64,000 nt of DNA from Massilia sp. 9I (GCF_902506415.1 NZ_LR733275.1:445651-509650), one strand, 5' to 3'. Counted from the first letter of the stretch, positions 1 through 9,335 are shown. Notes: generated from the sequence alone by a model not told the origin. Program-made: numbers and translations.

Positions 1-329
1 TGTACACCTGGTTCACGCTGAGCTGGTCGTATTCGGAAGGCGAACGGGCGGGCTACCTGCAGAAGTTCTCGAAGAAGGGCTGGCTGTGCAAGACCTGGGA
101 GGGCGAGATTCTGCTGTCGAGCATGCCGGGCGCGATCCCGGAACGCTTCGCCTTCACCGTGCGCGACGAGGCGGTGGTGAAGCAGCTGCAGAATGCGATG
201 GGACAGCGGGTGCAGATTTCGTACGAACAGCACGTCGGGATTCCGACCTCCTGCTTCGGTGAGACGGAATACTTTGCGACCAAGGCGGGCACCGGGCCGC
301 TGAATCCGGTGGCGCCGAATCCGCAGTGA
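1..329 (+). CDS. Conserved hypothetical protein, 3' part only
   Basis: This is the C-terminal 108 residues of a gene that begins before the window; the reading frame starts at base 3 and ends with TGA at 327-329. The visible part is soluble and mixed, with a Trp/Lys-rich stretch (TWFTLSWSYSEGERAGYLQK) and a later YEQHVGIPTSCFGETEYF stretch. I see no membrane segment. It resembles a small conserved protein of unknown function that I believe occurs in many Burkholderiales, but I cannot name a domain. The annotation of this end depends on the upstream sequence. Confidence 0.6.
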   Translation, partial: YTWFTLSWSYSEGERAGYLQKFSKKGWLCKTWEGEILLSSMPGAIPERFAFTVRDEAVVKQLQNAMGQRVQISYEQHVGIPTSCFGETEYFATKAGTGPLNPVAPNPQ

Positions 330-380
330 TACGCGGGGCGTATTAATTGGGTGCTATTAATACGTTCGGCATATCACCGT

Positions 381-509
381 CAACTTGGATCCCGGCCAAG
401 GGGGACGCCTAGTCACGGGATGACGTGCTGAGGGTGCGGGTTAGACAGGAGTGTGCGACCACTCTGCGTTAATCCAAAAACCGTCGTTCCGGCGAAGGCC
501 GGAACCCAA
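381..509. repeat. Palindromic repeat pair (degenerate copy plus intact copy)
   Basis: The gap between the first two genes holds an intact palindrome at 477-509. Its stem arms GTTCCGGC and GCCGGAAC (486-493, 498-505) enclose a GAAG loop and are followed by CCCAA. The 33 bases 477-509 are identical to 17920-17952. A decayed opposite-orientation copy starts at 382 (ACTTGGATCCCGGCC). Members of the same family lie at 5222-5361, 17844-17952 and 44249-44279. The paired inverted layout is like BIME/REP elements. Nothing coding is seen between 330 and 544. Confidence 0.7.
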
Positions 510-544
510 TTTGACTTCCGCAGCGCCCCGCTAGCGCTCGAGAA

Positions 545-2875
545 TCACTCCTCAAGCTTGCGCTGATTCGCAATCACATCCGCCAGCCGCGTCACCGCCT
601 GTGAGGCCGACGCCGGCGGCATCTGCTTGAACCTTCCCAGTACTTCGCGCGTGATGTTCACCGAGGCCACGCGGTGCTCGGCTTCCGCCTTGCGCTCGCC
701 GATGGCCCGCTCGGTAGCGCCGAGTTCCTGCGTATGCTCATCGAAGCGCTGCGACTCCAGGTCGGCCAGCTGCTTGCGTGCATCCGCCATGCGCTGGGTC
801 GCCTCGGCCGCCTTGCGCTGCATCTCGGCATGGCGCTGGGCGTGCGCCAAGAGCGCGCGCTGGGCTTCGCGCTTCTCGACGGCCGCCTGCAGCGCCGCCT
901 GTTCCAGCACCTCGCGCTCGCGCGCCAGCCTGGCCTGTTCTTCTTCGGCGGCAGCACGGGTCTGGGCGGCCTGGGCCGCAGCCTGTTCCGACGCCAGCCG
1001 CGCCGATGCCGCCTCGTTGGCGCGCGCATCCGACGCCGCCTGCTGGCGCTGTGCAGCCAGCTTGCGCTCCACCAGGGCCAGCGATTCGCGCGCCGCCTCA
1101 GTCGCGGCACGTTCTTCAAGGATCGCCGCATCCAGTAGCGCCTGCTGGCGCCGCTCGGCCTCGGCCCGCTCGGCCTGCACCTGCGCCAGTTCGGCCGCAC
1201 GGCGCGCCTGCGCCTGCTGGGCCGCGGCGGCCGCTTCGGCATGCTCCGCTTCTGCGATGGCGGCGTGCGCCTGGGCCCGCTGCGCTTCCAACGCAGCCTG
1301 CTGCGCCGCTTCGGCACGCTGCTCGGCCTCCACCTGTTCCCGTAGCTGGGCGCTGGCCGCCTGCGCCGCCTGTTCGCGCGCCTGGGCAGCCTGCGTCAGT
1401 TCCTGCTCGGCCAGCAGGCGTTCCTGCTCGCGCGCCAGGGCCGCTTCCTCGGCGGCCGCACGCTCGCGCTCGGCCTGGGCCAGCCGTTCGGCCTGCTCGG
1501 CGCGCTGGCGGGCCGCTTCCACGGCCTGCTGCTGGACCTCGGCCTGCTGCCGCACGGCAGCCATCGCCGCCTCTTCCAATGCGTTTTCCTGCGCCTTGGC
1601 CTCGGCCGCCTGCACCGCGAGACGCGCGCGTTCCTCGAACAGGGCGCGTTCGCGTTGTTCTTCCTCGGCCTGGCGGCGGGCGGCTTGCGCCGCCGCTTCC
1701 TCGGCCGCGGCGCGCACGCGCGCATGGTCGGCGGCGACGGCTTCGGCTTCCACCCGCGCCCTCACCTGCTCGCTCGCCTCTTCCTCGGCACGCGCGCGTT
1801 CCTCGGACACCTCGCGCAGCTTGCGGTCGGCTTCGATGCGGGCCTCGGTCGCGGCCAGGATGCGGGTTTCCGCCTCGCGCCGGGCCTCGGCGCTGGCGGC
1901 GGCCATCTGTTCCATGCGCTCGCGGTGGGTGGCGGCGTCGCGCAGCTCCTTCTCAGCCTGAAGGCGCATGCGCAGCGATTGCGCGGCAACGCGCTCGGAC
2001 TCGGCCTGCGCCAGCGCGATCGCTTCGCGTTCCTGTTCGATGTGGGCCAGCGCGCGCGCCTCTTCCAGCGCCCGCGCTTCGGCGGCCGCGCGCGCAAAGC
2101 TCGACGCCAGCGCGACCTGGTCGGCGCGTTCGCGCTGCTGGGTCAATTCCAGTGCCTCGGCTTCGGCCTGGGCCAGCTTCTCGGCGGTCTGGCGGGCGCC
2201 GCGTTCGGCCCGCTCGCGCTCGCGCGCCAGGATCGCCACGCGCGCGTCGGCGCTGGCGTTGTGCAGCACTTCTTCCTTGGCCGCTTCCACCGCCGCCATG
2301 CGTTCGGCGGCCTGCAGGCGCGCCTGCTCGGTCTGCACCAGGAGCTCCTCGGCCGCGCGTGTAGCCTGGGCCGCCATCTCGGCCTGGGCTTCCACCTGGG
2401 CGGCGGCGCGGCGCCGCGCTTCTTCCTCGGCGCGGGAGCGGGACTCGGCCGCCATGCGGGTTTCGGTTTCAGCCTGGACGCGGGCACGCAGTTCGGCGGT
2501 CTCCTGACGGATCGCTTCCAGGCGCTCGTTCGAGGCCTGGGCGGCTGCGCGCAGCGATTCCAGGCGGTCACGGTCGGCGGCGATCGCCTCTTCCGAAGCC
2601 TGGGCATTGGCCAGCGCGGCGGCGGTGGCGGCCGCGTCCATCGCAGCGCGCTCCTCGGCCAGCGAGCGGGCGCGCGACTCGGCGTGGGCCCGGCTCTCGG
2701 CGGCCACGTTGGCCTTGGCCTCGGCCTCGACGCGGGCGATGGCTTCCTGGATCTCGCGCATTTCCATCGGCGCCCGGCCGGCGCTCTGGGCCGGCATGAC
2801 GCTGCCCGCATGCGAGAGGTCGATCGTGAAATCGCTGTCGTCGTACTTGTCGGGATCGGGCTTGATGGGTTCCAT
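545..2875 (-). CDS. Long Ala/Glu/Arg-rich coiled-coil protein, function unknown
   Basis: About 776 residues. A short acidic N-terminal segment (MEPIKPDPDKYDDSDF) is followed from about residue 45 to 740 by an almost unbroken heptad-like sequence of Ala, Glu, Arg and Gln, which should form a very long coiled coil. The C-terminus (from about 745) loses the heptads and looks like a small folded cap (REVLGRFKQMP...). There is no signal peptide or membrane segment, so it is probably cytoplasmic. The frame can be extended to a TTG at 2899, but the ATG at 2875 is preferred. High GC and repetitive codons give long spurious frames on both strands here. A structural or scaffold role is possible, but the sequence does not show which. 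Confidence 0.75.
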   Translation of the reverse strand: MEPIKPDPDKYDDSDFTIDLSHAGSVMPAQSAGRAPMEMREIQEAIARVEAEAKANVAAESRAHAESRARSLAEERAAMDAAATAAALANAQASEEAIAADRDRLESLRAAAQASNERLEAIRQETAELRARVQAETETRMAAESRSRAEEEARRRAAAQVEAQAEMAAQATRAAEELLVQTEQARLQAAERMAAVEAAKEEVLHNASADARVAILARERERAERGARQTAEKLAQAEAEALELTQQRERADQVALASSFARAAAEARALEEARALAHIEQEREAIALAQAESERVAAQSLRMRLQAEKELRDAATHRERMEQMAAASAEARREAETRILAATEARIEADRKLREVSEERARAEEEASEQVRARVEAEAVAADHARVRAAAEEAAAQAARRQAEEEQRERALFEERARLAVQAAEAKAQENALEEAAMAAVRQQAEVQQQAVEAARQRAEQAERLAQAERERAAAEEAALAREQERLLAEQELTQAAQAREQAAQAASAQLREQVEAEQRAEAAQQAALEAQRAQAHAAIAEAEHAEAAAAAQQAQARRAAELAQVQAERAEAERRQQALLDAAILEERAATEAARESLALVERKLAAQRQQAASDARANEAASARLASEQAAAQAAQTRAAAEEEQARLAREREVLEQAALQAAVEKREAQRALLAHAQRHAEMQRKAAEATQRMADARKQLADLESQRFDEHTQELGATERAIGERKAEAEHRVASVNITREVLGRFKQMPPASASQAVTRLADVIANQRKLEE

Positions 2876-2978
2876 GGTCGTCTTCAAGGGTGGACGCAAG
2901 CTGCGTCCTGCCGATTATCCGGCAAATCCAGCAAGGCTGTCACGCCGAACTGGACGGCAAAAGCGGCGCAATTCCTTG

Positions 2979-3986
2979 CTATACCGGCCACAGGGGCGGC
3001 TCATCCATGAGCGCCACCTGTTCGCGCAGCTCGAGGATGCGGTCCTGCCAGTAGCGCTGGGTGTGAAACCAGGGGAAAGCCGCCGGGAAGGCCGGGTCGT
3101 CCCAGCGCATCGCCAGCCAGGCCGAATAGTGGATCAGGCGCAGCGTGCGCAGCGCTTCGACCAGGTAGAGCTGGCGCGGGTGGAATTCGCAGAAGTCCTC
3201 GTAGCCGGCCAGCACGTCGGCCATCTGCCCCACCATCTCCTGGCGCTCGCCCGAGAGCAGCATCCACAGGTCCTGCACGGCCGGGCCCATGCGGCTGTCG
3301 TCGAAGTCGACGAAGTGCGGGCCATCCGGCGTCCACAGCACGTTGCCGCCGTGGCAGTCGCCGTGCAGGCGCAACAGCGGCAGCTCGCCTGCGCGCTCGT
3401 AGCAGCGCTCGACGCCGCTCAAGGCCTGCTCGACCACGCTGGCCCAGGTGGCTGCCAGTTCAGGCGGAATGAAGTCGTGGGTCCGCAGATATGCGAAGGG
3501 CTCGCGTCCGAAGGTCTGCAGGTTCAGTTCCGGCCGCGCCCCGTACGGCCGCGTGCCGCCGACGGCATGGATGCGGCCGATGAAGCGCCCGATCCACTCC
3601 AGGGTGGCCGGGTCGCCCAGTTCCGGCGCCCGTCCGCCCCTGCGCGGGAACACGGAGAAGCGGTAGCCGGCGAATTCATGCAGCGTGCGCCCGTCGATCA
3701 CGCTTGCCGGCACTGCCGGGATTTCCTGCTCGGCCAGCTCGGCCACGAACGCGTGTTCCTCGAGGATCGCGGCGTCGCTCCAGCGCCCGGGGCGGTAGAA
3801 CTTGACCACCACCGGCGGCCCCTCCTCCAGGCCGACTTGGTAGACGCGGTTCTCGTAACTGTTCAGGGCCAATAAACGGCCGTCGCCGAACAGGCCGACG
3901 CTCTCGACCGCCTCCAGCACCGCCTGCGGGTCGAGCCGCGCGAACGGATGGGTCTGGCTCGATGCTTCAGTAGGCAAATTATCCAT
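2979..3986 (-). CDS. srkA: Stress response kinase A (YihE/RdoA family)
   Basis: 335 residues, close to the 328 of E. coli SrkA. This cytoplasmic Ser/Thr kinase of the APH/choline-kinase fold counters stress-induced death, at least partly by opposing the MazF toxin in E. coli. Visible motifs are the nucleotide-binding lysine region VVVKFYRPGRW (about residues 60-70), the catalytic HGDCHGGNVLW (about 208-218) and the metal-binding FVDFDDSRMGPAVQDLW. The gene is transcribed away from the esterase at 4154, with a divergent spacer of about 170 bp. The start ATG at 3986 gives the expected N-terminus. I see no mazEF-like toxin system in the window. Confidence 0.93.
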   Translation of the reverse strand: MDNLPTEASSQTHPFARLDPQAVLEAVESVGLFGDGRLLALNSYENRVYQVGLEEGPPVVVKFYRPGRWSDAAILEEHAFVAELAEQEIPAVPASVIDGRTLHEFAGYRFSVFPRRGGRAPELGDPATLEWIGRFIGRIHAVGGTRPYGARPELNLQTFGREPFAYLRTHDFIPPELAATWASVVEQALSGVERCYERAGELPLLRLHGDCHGGNVLWTPDGPHFVDFDDSRMGPAVQDLWMLLSGERQEMVGQMADVLAGYEDFCEFHPRQLYLVEALRTLRLIHYSAWLAMRWDDPAFPAAFPWFHTQRYWQDRILELREQVALMDEPPLWPV

Positions 3987-4153
3987 TCACGCATTGTAAG
4001 CGCCGCCCTGCCTTCCTGCCTAAACGCTCAGAAATTGACGGATTTGGTGCGCGCACGAACAGAGTCTGCATGCCGGCGCGGGCAATTATCGGATTTGGCA
4101 CGTACCTGAACGCGCTTCGCGTGGCATACGGCCTTTTCAAAGAGGAAAAGAAT

Positions 4154-5194
4154 ATGAAGAAGGTACTCCCGCTTGCGCTGACCGCCGTCGCCGCGGCCTT
4201 TGTCTGGAACGCCGCCAAGGCGCAGTCGCCGCAGCCGCCCAAGGCCGACGCCGACATGCAGAAGGTGCTCGACGCCCACGCGTCGCTGAACCCGAAGCCG
4301 ATCGACAAGCTGACGCCGGCGGAAGCGCGCAAGCAGCCGACCCCGGCCGACGCGGTCAAGAAAGTGCTCACCCAGATGGGCAAGAGCACCGCCCCGGAAC
4401 CGGGCGTGACGATGAAGACCATGAACGTGCCGGTCAAGGGCGGCAGCGTCCCGGTCCACATCTTCACGCCGGAAGGCGCCGGCCCCTTCCCGGTGATGGT
4501 CTACTTCCACGGCGGCGGCTTCGTGATCGCCGACACCAAGGTGTACGAGGCGTCGCCGCGCGCCCTGGCCAAGATGGCCAAGGCCATCATGGTGTCGGTC
4601 GATTACCGCCAGGCGCCCGAGCACAAATTCCCGACCGCGCCGGAAGACGCCTATGCCGCCTACCTCTGGACCATCCAGCATGCCAAGGACTTCAATGGCG
4701 ACCCGATGCGCGTGGCGGTCGGCGGCGAATCGGCCGGGGGCAACCTGGCAACCGTGGTGTCGATGATGGCGCGCGACAAGAAAGCCCAGCTGCCGCTGCA
4801 CCAGCTGCTGGTGTATCCGGTCGTGAACGACGACATGAACAACGAATCCTACAAGCGCAACGCCAACGCCAAGCCCCTCAACAAGGCGATGATGGGCTGG
4901 TTCTTCAAGCATTACGGCGGCGATCCGAAGAACCCGTACGCGCTGCCGATGAAGGCGAGCTCGCTCAAGGGCCTGCCGCCGGCGACCATCGTCGCGGCCG
5001 AGATCGACCCGCTGCTCACCGAGGGCAAGCAGTATGCTGACAAGCTGAAGAAGGACGGCGTGGCGGTCGACTACCGCGAATGGAGCGGCGTGACGCACGA
5101 GTTCTTCGGCATGGGCGCGGTGGTGACGAAGGCGAAGGAAGCGGAGCAGTATGCGGCGGATGCGTTGACGAAGGCGTTCGCGGCCAAGCGCTGA
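4154..5194 (+). CDS. Secreted alpha/beta hydrolase, hormone-sensitive-lipase family esterase
   Basis: 346 residues starting at ATG 4154, which has AGAGGAAAAG just upstream; the frame extends further 5' but without support. Residues 1-25 (MKKVLPLALTAVAAAF...AKA) are a Sec signal peptide, so the enzyme should act in the periplasm or outside. The oxyanion-hole HGGGF (about 117-121), the nucleophile elbow GESAG (about 193-197), an acid residue in EIDPLL and a late His in THEFFG make a complete catalytic set for the HSL family of carboxylesterases. The substrate cannot be read from the sequence; short-chain acyl esters are typical. A palindromic repeat pair follows the gene. Confidence 0.88.
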   Translation: MKKVLPLALTAVAAAFVWNAAKAQSPQPPKADADMQKVLDAHASLNPKPIDKLTPAEARKQPTPADAVKKVLTQMGKSTAPEPGVTMKTMNVPVKGGSVPVHIFTPEGAGPFPVMVYFHGGGFVIADTKVYEASPRALAKMAKAIMVSVDYRQAPEHKFPTAPEDAYAAYLWTIQHAKDFNGDPMRVAVGGESAGGNLATVVSMMARDKKAQLPLHQLLVYPVVNDDMNNESYKRNANAKPLNKAMMGWFFKHYGGDPKNPYALPMKASSLKGLPPATIVAAEIDPLLTEGKQYADKLKKDGVAVDYREWSGVTHEFFGMGAVVTKAKEAEQYAADALTKAFAAKR

Positions 5195-5221
5195 GTTGCA
5201 GACTTTAGAACACGCAGCCTA

Positions 5222-5361
5222 AAGACCGTCATGCGCGCCACTGGCGCCCATGACTTCCCGCGCAGGCGGGAATCCAAGTTTGTCCGCTAATCACAACCGC
5301 TTGCGTTCACCCGCCAACGTGACGCAACGAACTTGGGCCCCGGCCTCCGCCGGGGCGACGG
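5222..5361. repeat. Palindromic repeat pair, reverse then forward
   Basis: Two family copies lie between the esterase and the YecA gene. The first (5254-5280) has arms TTCCCGC and GCGGGAA around GCAG, followed by TCCAAGTT, i.e. the reverse orientation. The second (5330-5361) reads ACTTGGGCCCCGGCC, CTCC, then GCCGGGGCGACGG in forward orientation. The arms differ from the 17.9 kb copies but pair perfectly within each copy, so base pairing has been kept by compensating changes. An extra stem (GGGCGCCAGTGGCGC-like on the minus strand) precedes the first copy. Confidence 0.65.
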
Positions 5362-5453
5362 CTCATCGGCCAACGGTGTAATCAAACGTTTTCCGTGCTC
5401 TCGCAGGCCGCAGGCGTTACACTGGCGCCTTCAAAACGCAACAAGAGCACCCC

Positions 5454-6146
5454 ATGCATCTCGACGAGCCCCTCACCGAAAAAGAATTCGACGAACTTGA
5501 CCAGTTCCTGCTGTCCGATCGCTCCCCCGAGGACGCGATGACGATGGACACCCTGCACGGCTACCTGACCGCAATCGCGATCGGTCCGGAAACCATCATG
5601 CCTGCCGAGTGGCTGCCGCGTGTCTGGGGCGAGGATGGCAAGCAGGCGCCGAAGTGGAAGAACAGCAAGGAAGAACAGCGCATCCTCAACCTGATCATGC
5701 GCTTCATGAACGAAGTCCTGATCACCTTCGAAGCCGCGCCCAAGGAATTCGAGCCGCTGTTCTGCGAGCACGAGATCGGCAGCGACACCCTGATCGATGC
5801 CGAAGCGTGGTGCTGGGGCTTCTGGGAAGGTATGGAACTGCGTCCGGGCGCCTGGGACCCGATCTGGGATTCCGAGGTCGCCGAACTGATGCGCCCGATC
5901 TACCTGCTGGGCGCGGACGAGATCGAGGAAGAGGAACTCAAGGAAGTCGAAGACCCGCATAAGGCGCACGGGCTGGCGCTGCAGATCGAGGCCAACATCC
6001 CTGCCATCTACCGCTACTGGCTGCCGCTGCGCAAAGGCGCGGTCGAAACCGTCAAGCGTGAGGAGCCGAAGGTCGGCCGCAACGACGATTGCCCTTGCGG
6101 CAGCGGCAAGAAGTTCAAGAAGTGCTGCGGCGCCGAGTCGAGCTGA
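5454..6146 (+). CDS. UPF0149 (YecA/YgfB) family protein with C-terminal SEC-C zinc motif
   Basis: 230 residues. The N-terminal 190 residues match the UPF0149 all-helical fold ([14 protein letters not shown] near the start, [12 protein letters not shown] at about 34-45). The last 25 residues are a SEC-C motif, [14 protein letters not shown], which binds one zinc ion and in SecA contacts SecB and ribosomes. E. coli YecA has the same two-part layout and similar length. By analogy it probably acts around ribosomes or protein export, but its biochemical role is not established. The gene stands alone between a repeat pair and the convergent HPP gene. Confidence 0.9.
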   Translation: MHLDEPLTEKEFDELDQFLLSDRSPEDAMTMDTLHGYLTAIAIGPETIMPAEWLPRVWGEDGKQAPKWKNSKEEQRILNLIMRFMNEVLITFEAAPKEFEPLFCEHEIGSDTLIDAEAWCWGFWEGMELRPGAWDPIWDSEVAELMRPIYLLGADEIEEEELKEVEDPHKAHGLALQIEANIPAIYRYWLPLRKGAVETVKREEPKVGRNDDCPCGSGKKFKKCCGAESS

Positions 6147-6167
6147 TTGTCATTCAAGCGGCCGCCC

Positions 6168-7301
6168 TCAGGCGGCCGCATCCTGCAATCCCAGGTCCAG
6201 TCCCACCAGCAGGTCCCCCGGCTGCACCATCCCGGTCAGCCTCCCTTCCCCATCCACCACGAACACCTGCCGCGCACCGTCATGGAAGCGCGCCAGCATC
6301 GCCGTCACCGGCGCCGTCTCTCTGACCGCGATGAAGTCCGGCTCCAGCAGCTGGCCGACCGTCGGCACCGTATCGTGCCCGAACAACAGCGCCGTGGCGC
6401 GGCGCGCCCGCGCCGGCAAGGGACGGCTGGCGCTGCCGCCAGCCGCCACCAGGCTCGACATGCTCAGCACGCCCACCGGGCGGCCGTCGGCATCGAGCAC
6501 CGGCAAGGCCGGCACGCCGTGCCGCACCAGCAAGGCGCGCGCGGCCGCCAGCGGCATGTCGGGACGCAGGGTCGCCGGCACCGGCCTGGCCAGCTCGCCG
6601 CAATGGTGCAGGCGCGCGCGCCGCTCGGCCGCGCGCTGTTCGGTCTCGGCGAAGATCGAGGCCAGGTCGTCGCGGCTGACGTCGAGCGTCTCGCCGTAGC
6701 TGTCGAGCGCCGCGTCCAGGTCTTCCTTGGCGAAGCCCGCCTTCTGCTCGGGCGGCTGTGCGGCCGGCTGCACGTGCGGATAGGCGTGCCCGGACAGCTT
6801 GTTCCAGACCATCGCACCGAGCACCATCAGTACCGAATTCAATCCCACCGGCGCCAGCACGAACCAGAAGCCGGCCTGGTGCACCGCCGCTCCACCCAGC
6901 ACCGCCGTCACCGCCACCGCGCCGCCGGGTGGATGCAGGCAGCGCAGCGAGGCCATCGCCGCGATCGCCAGACCGCCCGCGAGCGGCGCCGCGACCAGCG
7001 GATCGCCCGCCTGGACGCAGGCCACGCCGACCAGCGCCGACACCACATTGCCGCCGATGACGGGCCAGGGCTGGGCCAGCGGCGCTGCCGGCAGGCAGAA
7101 CAGCAGCACGGCGGACGCGGCCATCGGGGCGATCAGGTAAGGCAGCGAGTGAACGGCGGCGGCGCCCAGCGCGGCGCGGCTGGCCAGCGCGGTGAGGAGC
7201 AGCGTGACGAGCGCGCCGATGGCGGCCGGGACCTGGCGGGTAAAGGAGGTGGGGCCGGCGGGGCGCAGGCGCTGCAGCCGCTGAAGCAAACTGGAGAACA
7301 T
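6168..7301 (-). CDS. HPP family membrane protein with CBS domain pair
   Basis: 377 residues. The N-terminal half (about residues 20-175) has several hydrophobic helices and the HPP-type HPPGGAVAVTAVLGG segment. The C-terminal half carries a CBS pair (about 250-370; VRHGVPALPVLDADGRPVGVLS and FVVDGEGRLTGMVQ). HPP proteins are inner-membrane proteins, some of which are implicated in nitrite transport in plants and cyanobacteria; CBS pairs usually sense adenine nucleotides. Substrate and ligand are unknown here. The gene ends 21 bp from the convergent YecA-type gene and is divergent from the metallo-hydrolase at 7440. Confidence 0.85.
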   Translation of the reverse strand: MFSSLLQRLQRLRPAGPTSFTRQVPAAIGALVTLLLTALASRAALGAAAVHSLPYLIAPMAASAVLLFCLPAAPLAQPWPVIGGNVVSALVGVACVQAGDPLVAAPLAGGLAIAAMASLRCLHPPGGAVAVTAVLGGAAVHQAGFWFVLAPVGLNSVLMVLGAMVWNKLSGHAYPHVQPAAQPPEQKAGFAKEDLDAALDSYGETLDVSRDDLASIFAETEQRAAERRARLHHCGELARPVPATLRPDMPLAAARALLVRHGVPALPVLDADGRPVGVLSMSSLVAAGGSASRPLPARARRATALLFGHDTVPTVGQLLEPDFIAVRETAPVTAMLARFHDGARQVFVVDGEGRLTGMVQPGDLLVGLDLGLQDAAA

Positions 7302-7439
7302 GGAAATTAACTACAACAATGGAACCTGCCATTACACCACAGCTTGCGCATGCCTGTACTCCGCTAAGCTGCCAGTAAGCATTCCGACAAGCAATCATGT
7401 AGGATGTGCAAGGCATTGACCTAACAACAAGGAACCGCG

Positions 7440-8390
7440 ATGAAAACACTCCAACAACGCACCCTCACCGCACTCGTTGCCGCCGCCCTGTGCGTCGCCG
7501 GCGCCGCCCAGGCCGCCGCGCCGATGGTGAAGAACCCGGCCCCGGGCTACAGCCGCATCATGCTCGGCAAATTCGAGATCACCCCGCTGTCGGACGGCAC
7601 GGTGGACCTGCCGGTGCAGGACCTGCTGGCCCAGGACGTCAAGAAGACCAGCGCCACCCTGGCCGCTGCCCACCTGAAGACCCCGGTCGAAACCTCGGAC
7701 AACGCCTACCTGGTCAACACCGGCACCAAGCTGGTCCTGATCGACAGCGGCGCCGGCACCTTCTTCGGCCCGACCCTGGGCAAGCTGGTGGCCAGCATGA
7801 AGGCCGCCGGCTACCAGCCGGACCAGGTCGACGAAATCTACATCACCCACTTCCACGGCGACCACATCGGCGGCCTGGTCAGCAACTCGGCCGCGGTGTT
7901 CCCGAAAGCGGTGGTGCGCGCCAACAAGCTCGAATCGGATTACTGGCTGAGCCAGGCGAACATGGAGAAGTCCAAGGACAAGGACAGCTTCAAGGGCGCC
8001 CAGGCTGCGCTCGGCCCCTACGTCAAGGCGGGCCGCTTCAAGGCCTTCGAAGGCGACATCGAACTGGTCCCGGGCATCCGCTCGCAGCTGGCAAGCGGCC
8101 ACACGCCCGGCCACACCACCTACATGGTGGAGAGCGGCGGCCAGAAGCTGCACGTCATCGGTGACCTGATCCACGTCGCCGCGGTGCAGATGGAGAACCC
8201 GGACATCACGATCCAGTTCGACAACGACCAGAAGGCCGCTGCGGCTCCGCGCAAGAAGGTGTTCGACGCCGCGGCCAAGGGCGGCTACATGATCGGCGGC
8301 GCCCACCTGCAGTTCCCGGGCATGGGCTACTTGCGCAACGAGGGCAAGGGCTACCGCTTCATCCCGGTCAACTACACCCAGATGCGCTGA
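7440..8390 (+). CDS. Secreted MBL-fold metallo-hydrolase
   Basis: 316 residues with AAGGA a few bases before the ATG. Residues 1-25 (MKTLQQRTLTALVAAALCVAG...) are a signal peptide, so the enzyme is periplasmic or secreted. The zinc-binding HxHxDH motif is THFHGDHIGG (about 136-145), followed by ASGHTPGHTTYM and GDLIH, giving the later metal-ligand His and Asp. The overall form matches the lactonase-like/MtoQ-like branch of the superfamily, so lactone hydrolysis including quorum quenching is possible but not shown. A VOC gene starts 12 bp downstream and is probably co-transcribed. Confidence 0.87.
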   Translation: MKTLQQRTLTALVAAALCVAGAAQAAAPMVKNPAPGYSRIMLGKFEITPLSDGTVDLPVQDLLAQDVKKTSATLAAAHLKTPVETSDNAYLVNTGTKLVLIDSGAGTFFGPTLGKLVASMKAAGYQPDQVDEIYITHFHGDHIGGLVSNSAAVFPKAVVRANKLESDYWLSQANMEKSKDKDSFKGAQAALGPYVKAGRFKAFEGDIELVPGIRSQLASGHTPGHTTYMVESGGQKLHVIGDLIHVAAVQMENPDITIQFDNDQKAAAAPRKKVFDAAAKGGYMIGGAHLQFPGMGYLRNEGKGYRFIPVNYTQMR

Positions 8391-8402
8391 GCGAGGACCG
8401 AC

Positions 8403-8795
8403 ATGCTGAATCACGTGATGATCGGCTCGAACGACATCGAGCGCTCCAAACGTTTCTATGACGCCGTCCTCGGCGTGCTCGGCGCGGGCGAAGGCTTCCG
8501 CAACGTGGCGGACACCGGCCACAAGCGCCTGTTCTACCGCCACGACGGCAGCAGCTTCGGCATCAGCGAACCGATCAACGGCGAGCAGGCAACGCCGGCC
8601 AACGGCGGCACCATCGGCTTCAAGTGCAAGTCGCCCGAGCAGGTCAAGGAGTTCCACGACGTCGCGGTGGCCAATGGCGGCACCTCGATCGAAGATCCGC
8701 CAGGCCTGCGCGAAGGCAGCCTGGGCCCGCTGCACCTTGCTTACGTGCGCGACCCGGACGGCAACAAGCTGTGCGCGGCGTATCGCGTTAAGTAA
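8403..8795 (+). CDS. VOC family (glyoxalase/dioxygenase fold) protein
   Basis: 130 residues with the beta-alpha-beta-beta-beta modules of the vicinal oxygen chelate superfamily. It opens with LNHVMIGSNDIERSKRFYDAVLG, and the second module ends in LAYVRDPDGNKLCA. The likely metal ligands are His3 or His4 region at the start and Glu/His in the later strands. The substrate cannot be assigned. It follows the MBL-fold gene by 12 bp, which suggests one operon and perhaps related substrates. Confidence 0.85.
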   Translation: MLNHVMIGSNDIERSKRFYDAVLGVLGAGEGFRNVADTGHKRLFYRHDGSSFGISEPINGEQATPANGGTIGFKCKSPEQVKEFHDVAVANGGTSIEDPPGLREGSLGPLHLAYVRDPDGNKLCAAYRVK

Positions 8796-8966
8796 GCGTT
8801 TCAAACAAACCGCTTCCCGCCATGCGGCGATTGCACGCACTTCACGGCAATCGCATGCATGCGATGCGGTTTATCCTCATGGTTATTGCATCACCTCATC
8901 TTTTTCCTTACTCTGATTGCTGCAATTACAACAATCAATAGAACCTGAAAAGTCGAGGGGATGATC

Positions 8967-9335
8967 ATGAAAAAACCTGCGTTTCGCGCCCTGGCCACGC
9001 TGGCGCTCTGCTCACTCTCGCTTCAAGCCAGCGCACACGGCGGCGGCTTGACCGCGGACGGCTGTCACAACAACCGCAAGACCGGGGATTATCACTGCCA
9101 TCGCAGCCCCGCGAAGGCGACGGCGGCCGTCGCTTCGTACGCGCCGGCCCAGAACCTCGCCACGACGAAGCCGGACGCTTCGGGAAGCGCGCGCAGCGCC
9201 GGTGTATTCGCCAACTGCGCCGCAGCGCGCGCCGCCGGCGCTGCTCCGGTCAAGATCGGCGAGCCAGGCTACGGGCCGCACCTCGATCGCGACGGCGACG
9301 GCATCGGGTGTGAACCCTACCGCGGACGGCGCTAG
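8967..9335 (+). CDS. Secreted YHYH plus Excalibur calcium-binding domain protein
   Basis: 122 residues. ATG 8967 is preferred to ATG 8961 because the ribosome-binding GAGGGG at 8955-8960 touches the first ATG but lies 6 bases before the second. A signal peptide covers residues 1-22. A short GGLTADGCHNNRKTGDYHCH segment, typical of YHYH-type proteins, follows at about residue 25. The last 40 residues form an Excalibur domain (FANCAAARAAG...HLDRDGDGIGCEPY) with the DxDxDGxxC calcium loop. It is extracytoplasmic with unknown function. Its TAG stop shares the tetranucleotide CTAG (9332-9335) with the stop of the convergent kinase gene. Confidence 0.88.
   Translation: MKKPAFRALATLALCSLSLQASAHGGGLTADGCHNNRKTGDYHCHRSPAKATAAVASYAPAQNLATTKPDASGSARSAGVFANCAAARAAGAAPVKIGEPGYGPHLDRDGDGIGCEPYRGRR

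Noticed and set aside
627..3010. Several long open frames on the plus strand opposite the coiled-coil gene (up to about 500 codons)
   Set aside because: They mirror the biased codons of the minus-strand coiled coil, are full of Arg/Ala/Ser runs and have no domain or ribosome site.
4028..5098. 356-codon minus-strand frame opposite the esterase
   Set aside because: It is antisense to a well-supported enzyme, is rich in His/Arg/Val as expected from the complement, and matches no family.
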